Positions 1 through 9,402 of a DNA stretch of 64,000 bases are shown here, one piece after another. Every line of letters begins with the position of its first letter. Positions within the stretch are counted from its first letter, which is position 1. Below the pieces are notes generated by a model. It saw only the letters and a program-made list of their open reading frames with translations, searched no databases and had not been told where the DNA came from. Origin of the DNA: Closterium sp. NIES-65 (taxonomy: Eukaryota; Streptophyta; Zygnematophyceae; Desmidiales; Closteriaceae); assembly GCA_948144175.1 (NCBI GenBank), contig CANXME010002527.1:124001-188000 (forward strand), given 5' to 3'. The translations under genes were made by a program, and so were the position numbers.

Positions 1-1061
1 GTGCTAAGGTGTGTGAGTCCCTTCGAGTGAAAAAATCAAAAGTTGGCTTCCTTGGGTGCGGAGATGCGCGGTCCGAAAAGAAAGAGGCTCTGATAACCAA
101 CTGTTACGGGTGCAATAAATCGAAGTAGCGAGAATTGAAATAAGGTGTCAAACGAGTACAAAATGTGAGCGAAGGCATGAGCGAACATTTATACGCGAAA
201 CATGCAAACGGTAACGCGGTGCGTGCGAGCTAGCTAGTGCTATGCTGGAAGCGAGGTTTAGGCCAGCAGTGCGAGGTTTGGTGAAACAGTGCACGCGAAG
301 TCGGCGAAGCCCTGTTAGCAGTAACGGGCGAACAACGGCTGCTGCTGTACGCGATGTTGCCGGGCATGCTAAGGAATATCGAGAAAATTCCTTACATATA
401 TATATCCCTTCCACTTTTAGTTGGAAAGGGGCAAAAAATTCTGGTGTACCTATCATTCCTGGAGAACCCATCTGATCTGGTGTCATACATGACGTGTCAT
501 GTTAACGCTGCCACGACGGTCGTGGATCTTGGCAGCATCGTGGCGGAAGTCAACCATGCCACATCGTCAGACCCTCCTGATTTTCTGTTTACTTTGGTGA
601 ATGACTGGGCATGCCAGCGCAGCGCCAGCATTTTCTAGGCTTCGATTCAGCGTATGTAAACGCGGCGATGGTTCTTTCCTTGAAAGACGCGAGGGCGTAT
701 GCAAAACCGGCCATGGTTCTGTGATTTCCAGAGATTTCGAACAGTTAACACTTAGCACACTCAGAGCACCTCGTTGCAGACTGGTTACAGGCACGCCACC
801 TGAGTTTGGCTGTTAACGTACGCGATGAACAAAGTGACGGAATGAAACCAAATGAAACCAATTGTTGAGATCAGACTGTAACTCCGCTTGCTTTTCCTGC
901 TCTTCAGAGCAGCCATCGCATCGACGTCACCTTCACTTCAGAACTTACAGATCAGTTTCTTGAGCTTGGAGTGAGCAGCCTTCACTATCTGCCTTACTGC
1001 ATCTGCTTGTCGTTCGCAGTTCCGTTGCGTTTTCGAGTTAATCTTCTCCTCCCACAGCGCA
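1..1061. other. Upstream region, no gene recognised
   Basis: I see no supported coding region. Short open frames overlap on both strands without recognisable protein content. The last ~150 bases lead directly into the TL17-like start codon at 1062 and probably hold its promoter and 5' UTR, but I could not pick out a convincing TATA box. Confidence 0.4.
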
Positions 1062-2174
1062 ATGGCGACCGTCGCTGCACCGTCCACCAGCCTTCGCTGC
1101 TCCGTACTGCCCTCGCAGGGCAAGGCCGTCGCTGGCCGGCAGCTCGCAGTTGTCTCTGCCAGGCCCGCAGCAGCATTTTCAAGGAAAGCGGCACTTGTCG
1201 CGAGTAAGTGGGCAATGTTACACAGTTGTTTTCGTGAGTTACCATCCGCGCGAGTGAGTAGACATTTCTGCGAGTACATTTACTTTCTGGTCAGGTTTAA
1301 GTTTCCGCAAGTGAGCAAGCACATTCACCAAGTAGACACTGCGAGACATATGTTTTGCTATTGTCGTCATTAACAAATTAGTGCACCGCATCGGAGAAGC
1401 CTTATCACGCTTTTGAGTCGACTCAAAAGCATCCTTATCACGTAGAACTTAGTTGTAGTGTAATGTCATGACACCACGCGACGCGTACCTCGTATCACTG
1501 CTTCTGTCATCTCGCCGTTTCGTGCTCTTTCGCACTCGCTGTGTTACACGGTAACATGATATATGGTGACGTCAGACATATTCGCTGCTTCAGACATCTA
1601 CGCTGTGACATTACATGGTGACACTGTATGGTGTTAGAGACGGTGCAAGACGGTGGCTTCACCAACGAATGACAAGGTACATCAATCATGACGGGTATCG
1701 AACGCCAATCACCAGCTCGACTGGTCATATGGAGCAATGACCGGAATGTTCCCCGGAGGCCACACAAATCTTGCACGCCCTCTCTCCAGATATCAACGGT
1801 TGGATTTCCCACAAGCATCAAACATCCCCCTCTCCCCTCTCTCTCGCGTCAAAGCTACCGTCCCCCCCCCCCCCGCCCTCCTCTCTTTCCCCAACTTCGT
1901 TCCCCCCCTTTCGTTTCCCCCTTTCCCCCCCCTCCTTCCCCCCCCTCCCCCCCCTTTCCCCCACTAAACCGGGCTGCTCACACCCCCCACCTTTCCCTTT
2001 TCTCCTCAACCCCTCCCCCTCTCCCCACCCTATTTCGTCCTCCCAGGGGCCTCGGGGGAGGAGAAGCCATCTCTGGCGGCGTCCATCGCCACGGCGGCAG
2101 CCACCGCCATCTGCTTTTAAGGCGCCTCGAAAGTCCTCCCTCCCCCCCTTTTCCATCCCTCCCTTCCCCCGTCT

Positions 2175-2206
<32 letters not shown>

Positions 2207-3902
2207 CCTCGCCCCCTGTTCCTCCTTCCCCCTTTCTCCCAGGGGCCTCGGCGGAGGAAAAGCCGTCATTGGCGGCGTCCATCGCCACGGCAGCTGCCAC
2301 CGCCATCTGCGGCGCATGTGTCGCCGTCTCGCTCGCTACTGCCGCTCCCGCCCTCGCTGCTCCCTCGCCCAGCCAGGTGAGGCTCGTAACAGCCAGGTGA
2401 GGCTCGTAACAGCCATGTGAGGCTCGGAACGGCCAGGCGAGGCTCGGAACGGCCAGGCGAGGCTCGGAACGGCCAGGCGAGGCTCGGAACGGCCAGGTGA
2501 GGCTCGGAACGGTCAGGCGAGGCTCGGAACGGCCAGGTGAGGCTCGGAACGGCCAGGCGAGGCTCGGAACGGCCAGGCGAGGCTCGGAACGGCCAGGCGA
2601 GGCTCGGAATGGCCAGGCGAGGCTCGGAACGGCCAGGTGAGGTTCGGCAAAGCCAGGTGAGGCTCGCTCTTCCATTCCCTCCTCGTCTTTCCCATTTTCC
2701 CATCCCCTTGCCCATCCCCTCCCCACCCACCTCCGCACCTCCCCCCTCCCCATCCCCCCACTGCAGGTGCGCTTCCCCTTGGCGGATAAGGTGCTGGACC
2801 TCAGGCAGTGCGACTTCTTCTTCTCAGGGGACAAGGAGAACCCACATCCCTCTCTTTTCCTCAATCCTCCTTCCCATTCTCCCATCTCCTTCCCCATTCC
2901 CTCCCCAACCTCCCCCCGCTTCACCCCCCCACCCTCCTCCCCTCTTCCCCTTCCTAACCTTCCTCCGCACCTCCTACCCCAGGTGCGCCTGCCCCCCCTG
3001 TCCAACGACCCGGCGCGCTGTGAGCGCGCGTTTGTGGGCAACACGATTGGGCAGGCGAACGGCGTGTCGGATAAGGTGCTGGACCTGCGGCAGTGCGACT
3101 TCTCGGGCGACAAGGAGAACCTCAAGGGCAAGACGCTGTCGTCCGCTCTCATGTCGGGCGCCAACTTCGACAACACCGACCTCACTGAGACCGTCATGAG
3201 CAAGGCTTATGCTGTTGGGGCCAGCTTCAGGGGTGAGTGAGAGCATCCTGCCAGGGCGCATGCCACATGTTTGGCTAGCGGGAGGCTTTTGCTCCCCTCT
3301 CGCTGCAGGCTGAGGAAAGCTAGTCTCACCGAGACCGTCATGGCCAAGTCGTACGCCGTTGGGGCCAGCTCTCCCACCTCTGTCCACATTTGATCCCCAC
3401 CTCATCCCCACCTCTGTTCACCTCATCATCCCCACCTCTGTTCACCTCATCATCCCCACCTCTGTCCACCTCATCATCCCCACCTCTGTCCACCTCATCA
3501 TCCCCACCTCTGTCCACCTCATTCCCACCTCTGTCCACCTCAGTCCCCCGGGCACCGACTTCAGCAACTCGGTGTTGGATCAGATGCTCTTCAGCGAGGC
3601 TGGTCTTCAGATCTTGACAATGCACCATTTTGACTCCTTGCATGCCCTTACCGTTCCTTTCCCACCCTCCTCGTTCAGGTGCGGACTTCAGCAACTCGGT
3701 GTTGGATCGGGTGCTCTTCAATGAGGCGGATTTGACGGGAGCGTCGTTCCGCAACGCGGTGCTGTCGGGGTCCACCTTCAACGACGCCAACCTCACCGAT
3801 ACAATCTTTGAGGACGCGCTGATTGGCTACGTCGATGTGCAGAAGCTCTGCCGTAACCAGACGCTCGGGGAGTTCACACGCCTCGAGCTCGGCTGCAAGT
3901 AG
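1062..3902 (+). CDS. TL17: Thylakoid lumenal pentapeptide-repeat protein (TL17-like), four exons
   Basis: Exons join(1062..1203, 2243..2376, 2983..3232, 3679..3902), about 249 residues. All introns are GT-AG (donors gtaagt, gtgagg, gtgagt) and phases match. Exon 1 encodes a Ser/Ala/Arg-rich chloroplast transit peptide starting MATVAAPSTSLRC. Exon 2 adds a hydrophobic Ala-rich segment ending APALAA, a typical thylakoid-processing signal; I see no twin Arg, so a Sec-type route is possible. Exons 3-4 hold tandem pentapeptide repeats of the A(N/D)Lxx type (for example GANFDNTDL, EADLTGASF, GSTFNDANL) and a C-terminal segment with IGYVDVQKLC that resembles plant thylakoid lumenal 17.4-kDa protein. 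Family function is poorly defined; it is a soluble lumen protein. The stop TAG is followed at once by TAA. ATG 1062 was chosen because it gives the transit peptide in good context. Each of introns 1-3 carries degraded copies of the next exon. Confidence 0.88.
1409..1430. repeat. 22-bp perfect palindrome in TL17 intron 1
   Basis: The halves GCTTTTGAGTC and GACTCAAAAGC form a perfect palindrome. It is flanked on both sides by CTTATCAC (1401-1408 and 1434-1441), so it looks like a tiny inserted palindrome with a duplicated flank, or the footprint of one. Confidence 0.6.
2047..2114 (+). pseudogene. Echo of TL17 exon 2 inside intron 1
   Basis: Preceded by a good acceptor (tcctcccag), this copies the first ~68 bases of exon 2 (EEKPSLAASIATAAATAIC) with a few substitutions, then stops at TTTTAA. 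It lacks the 3' half and the donor, so it could act only as a decoy acceptor. Confidence 0.8.
2371..2670 (+). repeat. Minisatellite, 15 x 20 bp, built on the exon 2 / 5' splice-site junction
   Basis: Fifteen units with exact 20-bp period, core CCAGGYGAGGCTCGGAAC. Unit 1 spans the authentic exon 2 end and donor (CCAG|GTGAGG). At least units 1, 2, 7, 9, 14 and 15 retain GTGAGG; most others have GCGAGG. The repeat therefore multiplies the 5' splice site itself. Confidence 0.92.
2767..2841 (+). pseudogene. Echo of TL17 exon 3 inside intron 2
   Basis: After an acceptor (ccactgcag) comes GTGCGC, as at the true exon 3 start (2983). An internal part of exon 3 is then missing and the copy resumes with the segment for DKVLDLRQCDF, followed by a small TTCTTC expansion and GDKEN. 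It is a diverged, internally deleted duplicate. Confidence 0.82.
3322..3371 (+). pseudogene. Echo of TL17 exon 3 3' end inside intron 3
   Basis: This segment copies the exon 3 end (LTETVMSKAYAVGAS, 3181-3225) with changes, ~90 bp downstream of the authentic donor. The donor GT is not preserved. Confidence 0.78.
3396..3545 (+). repeat. 24-bp tandem repeat in TL17 intron 3
   Basis: About six units of CTCATCATCCCCACCTCTGT plus YCAC; the last units are shortened. It is pyrimidine-rich and lies between two exon echoes. Confidence 0.85.
3552..3602 (+). pseudogene. Echo of TL17 exon 4 start inside intron 3
   Basis: This copies the start of exon 4 (TDFSNSVLDQMLFSEAG against ADFSNSVLDRVLFNEAD at 3680-3730), ~125 bp upstream of the true exon. 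It keeps the frame, but no good acceptor lies immediately before it. Confidence 0.82.
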
Positions 3903-5690
3903 TAAATCTGTTTGTCTGCCTCATTAAGGCACTTTTTGTGTGAATATGTATGCTTTATATTTTCCACTTGAAGCAATGGGCTGTCAGGCAAGTATGTTGT
4001 CATCAAAGCATAATCTCTTACAACGCAGCTGTTGTGATCAGGCCAAATTTAATCAGTGTAAATCACCCTGATACCCTGATTATCAGGGTGGTTTTTGGTA
4101 GTCACACTGATGGCCTAGGATATTTTTTTCAGGAGCTAGAATTTTCCTGATATGCCAGGGTTTACATTTAAAGCCCGAGGTCAGCATGGTAATTTCTCAA
4201 GTTATGTGGGTTTGAAACAGTTAGGCGAAAACCTGAAAATCGTGAATTTCGAAAATGTGTATGGGGCGAAACCGAATTCAGGAGGCGGGAAAAACACTCT
4301 TCGCAACGATACTATGCGAGAGCTGTCCCCGAGGACATGGGAGGGCCGAACGACCAGTGTGCGACAGAGCACTGCTCCCGCCCCAGCACTGGTGGGGCAC
4401 ACTGCGCTTCTCTTGGGGTTGAAATGGTGGGGAACGCGAAACTCACGCGAGTAAGAGTGAGGCAGTACACTGAACAATATTTCCTGTGATTACTAATCGA
4501 CTAAAATATTTGGATAAGAATGAGTGTAAGGAAATTCCCTTTTCCTTACTTCGCGTCCTTGCTCAGCGCGTACGTCACTGTAGCACCTCAGTCAGCACCG
4601 TTACCACTCGCGACCATCGCATCATTCATCATCCCGCCCTTTTCGCACATCGCATCCCGACCTCACGGCTCGGCTGGTAACCCGCGCTCCGGGCCTACGC
4701 TTCGACACTTTCCCAACCTCAGTCCCAGGCTCGACGCGCGACAACCACAGTCCATTACCGTTACCACTATTGTTTTCGCTATATAATCCTTCGCTCATGC
4801 CTTCGCTCATTGAACTTTTGCTTCGATAGTGCAATTCTCGTTCGTTCACTCAATTGCACTCGTAACAATGAGACTTCACTTCAGAATGACATAAAAAATT
4901 GAAGTGCTGAATTGGCATAGAAAAGCAAATTGTGAATCATGAAAATTACATATCAAGAAACACATTAGCAATACATTTCTAAGTGTACACTCTCAAGCTC
5001 AGATCCCGCAACTCATAAGGGTCTCGGCCGGCCACATAGGAACATGTCGTGCCTTTCCATGCACCAATCTGCATCCCCCCGGCCCACCGCAGCGCAGACC
5101 AGCCTTGCCCCACCGCACATGCCCTGACGTGCGCTGCCGCCAGCATCCTGCCGCACATCCTACTGACACTGCCAATCTCCATATTTTTGCCACGGCCCCT
5201 GCCTACCTTCACCCTGTGCTTGCCATTTTGCCTCCCTTTCACGCCACTCCGCACTGACCATGCCGCACAACACACTCCCTTACCCTTGCCCCATGATCCA
5301 CCAATTCGAATCCTTGCCTGCACAGTGCTGGCTGCTAGGCAAAGCGGCTCCCAATCCCTCCGTACATGCAGGGGCGGGGAACAGAGAGGGCACAGCCTCA
5401 TAGGGCGCAGATCAGCAGAGGGTATGGGCCAGCAGGGGAGGCACATATAGAAAAAGACGTGGTTTGGGAGAGGTGGGATGGAAGGCGTGGACAGCAAGCG
5501 GCAGGCACAAGGCAGCACGTGCACCTTCCGGGCACACCTGCGCGCGGATGAGAAGGGAAGGTGGTAAGGTGGGCAGGTGGTAAGGTGGGCAGGTGGTAAG
5601 GTCGGCAGGCGGTAAGGTGTGCGAGTGTGAAGGAATAAGAACAGAGGGTGGGGAGACACAGGGAAAAGGGACAAAGAAACGGGTAACACG
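3903..5690. other. Intergenic region, no gene recognised
   Basis: It holds a 27-base hairpin at 4064-4090 (10-bp perfect stem CACCCTGATA / TATCAGGGTG) and a segment at 4169-4205 resembling, in inverse orientation, part of the small MITE-like repeat at 7166-7263. No protein was recognised on either strand. Confidence 0.5.
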
Positions 5691-5695
5691 GAGAC

Positions 5696-5975
5696 AGGGA
5701 AGGGGATGGGGGGAAGCAGGGAACGGGATGGGGGGAAGCAGGGAAGGGGATGGGGGGAAGCAGGGAAGGGGATGGGGAGAAGCAGGGAAGGGGATGGGGG
5801 GAAGCAGGGAAGGGGATGGGGGGGAGCAGGGCAGAGGGTAGGGGGAAGCAGGGAAGGGGATGGGGGGAGCAGGGCAGAGGGTAGGGGGAAGCAGGGAAGG
5901 GGATGGGGGGAGCAAGGCAGAGGGTGGGGGGAAGCAGGGAAGGGGATGGGGGGGAGCAGGGCAGAAGGAATCAGG
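5696..5975. repeat. G-rich 22-bp minisatellite
   Basis: Tandem copies of GGGGATGGGGGGAAGCAGGG with variants carrying GGCAGAGGGTA. The long Pro/Ser-rich frames on the minus strand across 5.0-6.9 kb are a by-product of this bias. Confidence 0.85.
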
Positions 5976-6417
5976 GCAAAGGGGGAAGCAGGGCTGGTGG
6001 GAGAATGGGTGGTTGGGAAAAACAGAGACAAGGGGCAACAATTTGAGGGAAGTGAGGGCGATGAGGGGAAGCGCGTGGGGGAAAAGAACATCTGCGTACC
6101 CTTCTGTCCTGTCCCCTCTGTGTCTCTCATTCAGTCCCTTCCCCTCACGAGGAAGAAGGGTGGAAGAAAGGGTGAGAGAGAGGTTCGAAGAAAGAGAGAT
6201 AGAGAGAGGGAGAGGGAGGGAGGGAGAGATGGAAGGGAGGAAGAGGAGAAGAGCGTATGACAAGCGGAATAGAATGTGGGGAGGAAGGCGGTTGGTATGT
6301 GGGGGAGATGGAGGCGGGTATGTGGGGAGGCGAGGGCGACGGGCAGAAGCGAGGGCGTTATGGCGACGTGGAAAACGAAGACGTTGAGGAGGAGAGCGAG
6401 AGATGAGAAGAAGCGCG

Positions 6418-6575
6418 GGTGACGGGGAAGCAAGGGCGACGACGGGAAGCGCGGGTGACGGGAGAGCAAGGGCGGCGACTGGAAGCACGGGTGATGGGGA
6501 AGCAAGGGCGACGACGGGAAGCACGGGTGACGGGGAAGCAAGGGCGACGACGGGAAGCGCGGGCGACAAGCAGAG
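6418..6575. repeat. Minisatellite with GCAAGGGCGACGACGGGAAG units
   Basis: Roughly four imperfect units of about 36 bp. The Arg/Pro-rich readings of both strands are low complexity and not supported as protein. Confidence 0.75.
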
Positions 6576-7601
6576 GCGAGGGCGGCGAGGGTCGGCGAGG
6601 GAGATGAGGGAAATTGCGGGCGACGAGGAAAGCGGCATGACGTGGGAAAGAGCGGCCGACGAGGGGGAACATATGAGACTAACGGCAGCACGCGTCTGGC
6701 GACCCTGTACAGCATTCGCGTGAGCGACCTGTGCCTAAAACGGTACGATCGGGACGCGAGGCTGAACCGCAGCAAGTGTGAAAAGAGCATCTTGTGCGAC
6801 GCGAGCTTGAAAGCAAGGCGCGAGTAACGCGACGATTGCTCACTAACGTAAGTGCTGCGGGTGAACGGGTTGTAACACGAGACCGGCGACGTGAGGGGGA
6901 AATCGGAGCGTGCACTGACTAAGATAGTTGAGGTGGATACCTTTTTTTTTTTCCGCACAAAAAAAAAGCCCTAACAACGACTCGCTTTTGCCAACTAGCG
7001 CTAATTTTTGTCTTGGAGCTAGTACGACTTGGTAAGCAAGTTATGTGAGTGGTGAACAGTGCATATGGTTGGCGATCATCGCGTCAGTTCTGTTTTTGGG
7101 CACTCGGGTTCCGTTGTCGGAGGACGATTGCCTGGGGCTGCGAGAGTTTCTTCAAAACAAGTAGGGTAACCCTGTTTTTTGCGATTTCAAGTTCAGGAAT
7201 CTTGAACTTGAAAATTACCATGCTGTACCTGGGCTTTAAGGCACACTGATGACTCAGGGTTACCGATTTCATAATGAGTTGAACCCTGAAGCGAGTACCA
7301 TTCCCGCCCCCCCCCCCCCCCCCCCCCCCCTTTTCGCCCCCAATTCGCTCTCGCACTTCTGTCCCGGTATAAATAAGTTGAGGTAAATACAAGATTCATG
7401 CTGGAACGGCCCAGTTGGAAAATTGGATTTCGGAAGGAGGAAGACTCAGGATCTAATCTTGAGTGCCCGCGTTTTCCTTCAGAACTTCAGTAGAAACACT
7501 TCATCAGGGTATTGAAAATTGTTACACTGTGCCATAAGGGTAAATTTTTTAAACTATGGAAAATCCTGATGGAAAAGAATTTTCCCAAGGGGTCACACTG
7601 A
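6576..7601. other. Intergenic region with short repeats
   Basis: No gene seen. It contains a 98-bp MITE-like hairpin (listed separately), a ~30-base C tract around 7303-7332, and AT-rich DNA up to the MITE at 7602. Confidence 0.5.
7166..7263. mobile_element. Small MITE-like inverted repeat
   Basis: It begins GTAACCCTG and ends with the inverse CAGGGTTAC, and has an internal palindrome (TTCAAGTTCAGG / CTTGAACTTGAA). Part of its interior recurs inverted at 4169-4205. Class unknown; no clear TSD. Confidence 0.5.
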
Positions 7602-8103
7602 TACCGTCAGCCCCCAGATAGAAGCGCCCCTGGGGTTATAGAGAAACACGTTTTTTTAGGGGGTGCGCTTATAATTGAGGATTTTTATAAGCGCCGGTGC
7701 TTATATAATAGCATATATGAAATTCGTCGTTTTTCCACCAAACTGTAGATCCCGTTCTTGCGAATTGAATCGAGTCGAAACTATATAGGGTTCGATTGAG
7801 AATCTCGCATGCAAGTTGGCGGGGATTGATTCCCTGCCAACACACACAGTCAGAATGTGAAACTATACTGTACAAGGCTGTGATTGAGAATCTCGTGTGC
7901 AAGTTGGCAAGGATTGACTCCCTCTGCCAACACACACAGTCAGAATGAGTCAACGTGCGCCCTTGACAGCTCATTCTGACTGGACGCGTTGCCAGTGAGC
8001 TGGGCGAGGGTGAGGGGGCACCGAAATTCAAAATGTGGGAATGAAAATGTTGAGTCTAGTTACAAAGATTTCAGTAAAATTATAATAAAAAAGAAGAGGG
8101 TGG

Positions 8104-8235
8104 TGTCAGAACATATAGCTTATACATTTGTGTAGGCTGTAGTGGGGTAGCCCATATGGGGTACAACCCAATTAGGGTTAGTACTTGTACCCAACTCTTT
8201 CATAGTTGAATCATTCTCTCGTTCTCATTCTCACA
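8104..8235 (+). repeat. copia-1 left LTR
   Basis: 132 bp, TG...CA. Contains the conserved core GTAGTGGGGTAGCCCATA and the AACCC-AATTA-GGGTT hairpin shared by all copia-type LTRs here. Confidence 0.95.
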
Positions 8236-8435
8236 TGGAATCAGAGCAGGTCCCCTCCTAGGGACTGTTCCTTGGGCCCACCGAAGCGCGCCTCGGGTCG
8301 CGCCTGCCTTTTTTTTAACGGCCCGTCGAGTCGCAACTAGCGGCTCGTCGCGCCGCCCTTACGGTCGCGTCGAGCCGCCCTAGCGGCTGCGACGCGCCGC
8401 CCTTTTCCCGGCCCGTCGCCGCCCTTACCCGCGGC

Positions 8436-8900
8436 TTTGCGCTGCCCTCACAGGCGGCTTCGCGCCGCCCCTACCTGCGGCCTCGCGCCGCCCAGGCCCG
8501 TCGCCGCCCTTCCCGCGGCTTCGCGCCGCCTCTACCTGCGGCTTCGAGCCGCCCCGGCCCGTCGCCGCCCTTACCTGCGGCTTCGCGCCGCCCCGGCCCG
8601 TCGCCGACCTTACCTGCGGCTTCGCGCCGCCCTTGCACCGGCTCGTCGCCGCCCTTACCTACGGCACGTCGCCGCCCTACCTACGGCCCGTCGCCGCCTT
8701 TACCTACGGCTCGTCGCCGCCCTTACCTACGGCCCTCCGCCGACCTACCTGCGGCCCTACTCGCCGCCCTACCTGCGGCCACCCGCCAACCTACCTGTGG
8801 CGCACCCGCCGCCCTACCTGCGGCCACCCGCCGACCTACCTGCGGCGCACCCGCCGCCCTACACTTCGCGGCCCCGCCGCCCTGCTTTAGCGGCCCCGCC
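8436..8900 (+). repeat. copia-1 5' leader minisatellite
   Basis: GC-rich tandem repeats of the type CGCCGCCCTTACCTGCGGC between the PBS/hairpin and the coding region. The frame is open through it and encodes Arg/Pro/Ala low complexity; I regard it as untranslated leader. Confidence 0.75.
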
Positions 8901-9402
8901 GCCCTTCTGCTGCGGCCCCGCCGCCCTGCACCTGGGGCCCCCGCCAACCCGTCTGCTGCGGCCCTGCCACTCTCCTCTCCTGCCCGCCACCCGAGCCGCC
9001 GACCGCAGCACCACCCTGCAACGTGCAGCCGAGCAGCCCAGCAGCCGAGCCGCCCAGCAGCCGAGCGCCGAGCCGCCGAGCCGCCCAGCCGCCGACCCGC
9101 CCAACAGCCGAGCCGCCCTACTACCGAGCCGCCGGCGCCGCCGAGCTAGTGCCGAGTCACCCGAGCCGCCCGAGCCGCTCGAGCCGCCCGAGCCGCCCGA
9201 GCCGCCCGAGCTGCCCGAGCCATCCGAGCCGCCCGAGCCGCCCGAGCCGCCCGAGCCGCAGCGCCACCTCAGCCGCCCGAGCCGGCGGGTCGCCGAGCCG
9301 CCGAGCTGCAGTTGCTGCCGAGCAACCGTACCGCCGAGCCGCTGTGCCGCCGAGTCGCCGAGTCGCCGAGTCGCCGAGTCGTCGAGCCTACTCTTCCCAC
9401 CA

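Noticed and set aside
1688-3203. Long Pro- or Gly/Arg-rich ORFs on both strands over the TL17 gene
   Set aside because: They follow C-tracts, the 20-bp minisatellite and antisense of real exons, with no protein similarity.
2371-3545. CRISPR-like array in the TL17 introns
   Set aside because: The repeats are directly adjacent 20- and 24-bp minisatellites with no spacers, in a eukaryotic intron.
4979-6960. Long minus-strand Pro/Ser/Leu-rich ORFs at 5.0-7.0 kb
   Set aside because: Produced by purine-rich minisatellites; no domain or consistent start.
8437-9402. The Arg/Pro-rich N-terminal extension of the copia-1 frame as coding
   Set aside because: It is the leader minisatellite; leaders of the other copias have different repeats, and the open frame is explained by lack of AT-rich stops.
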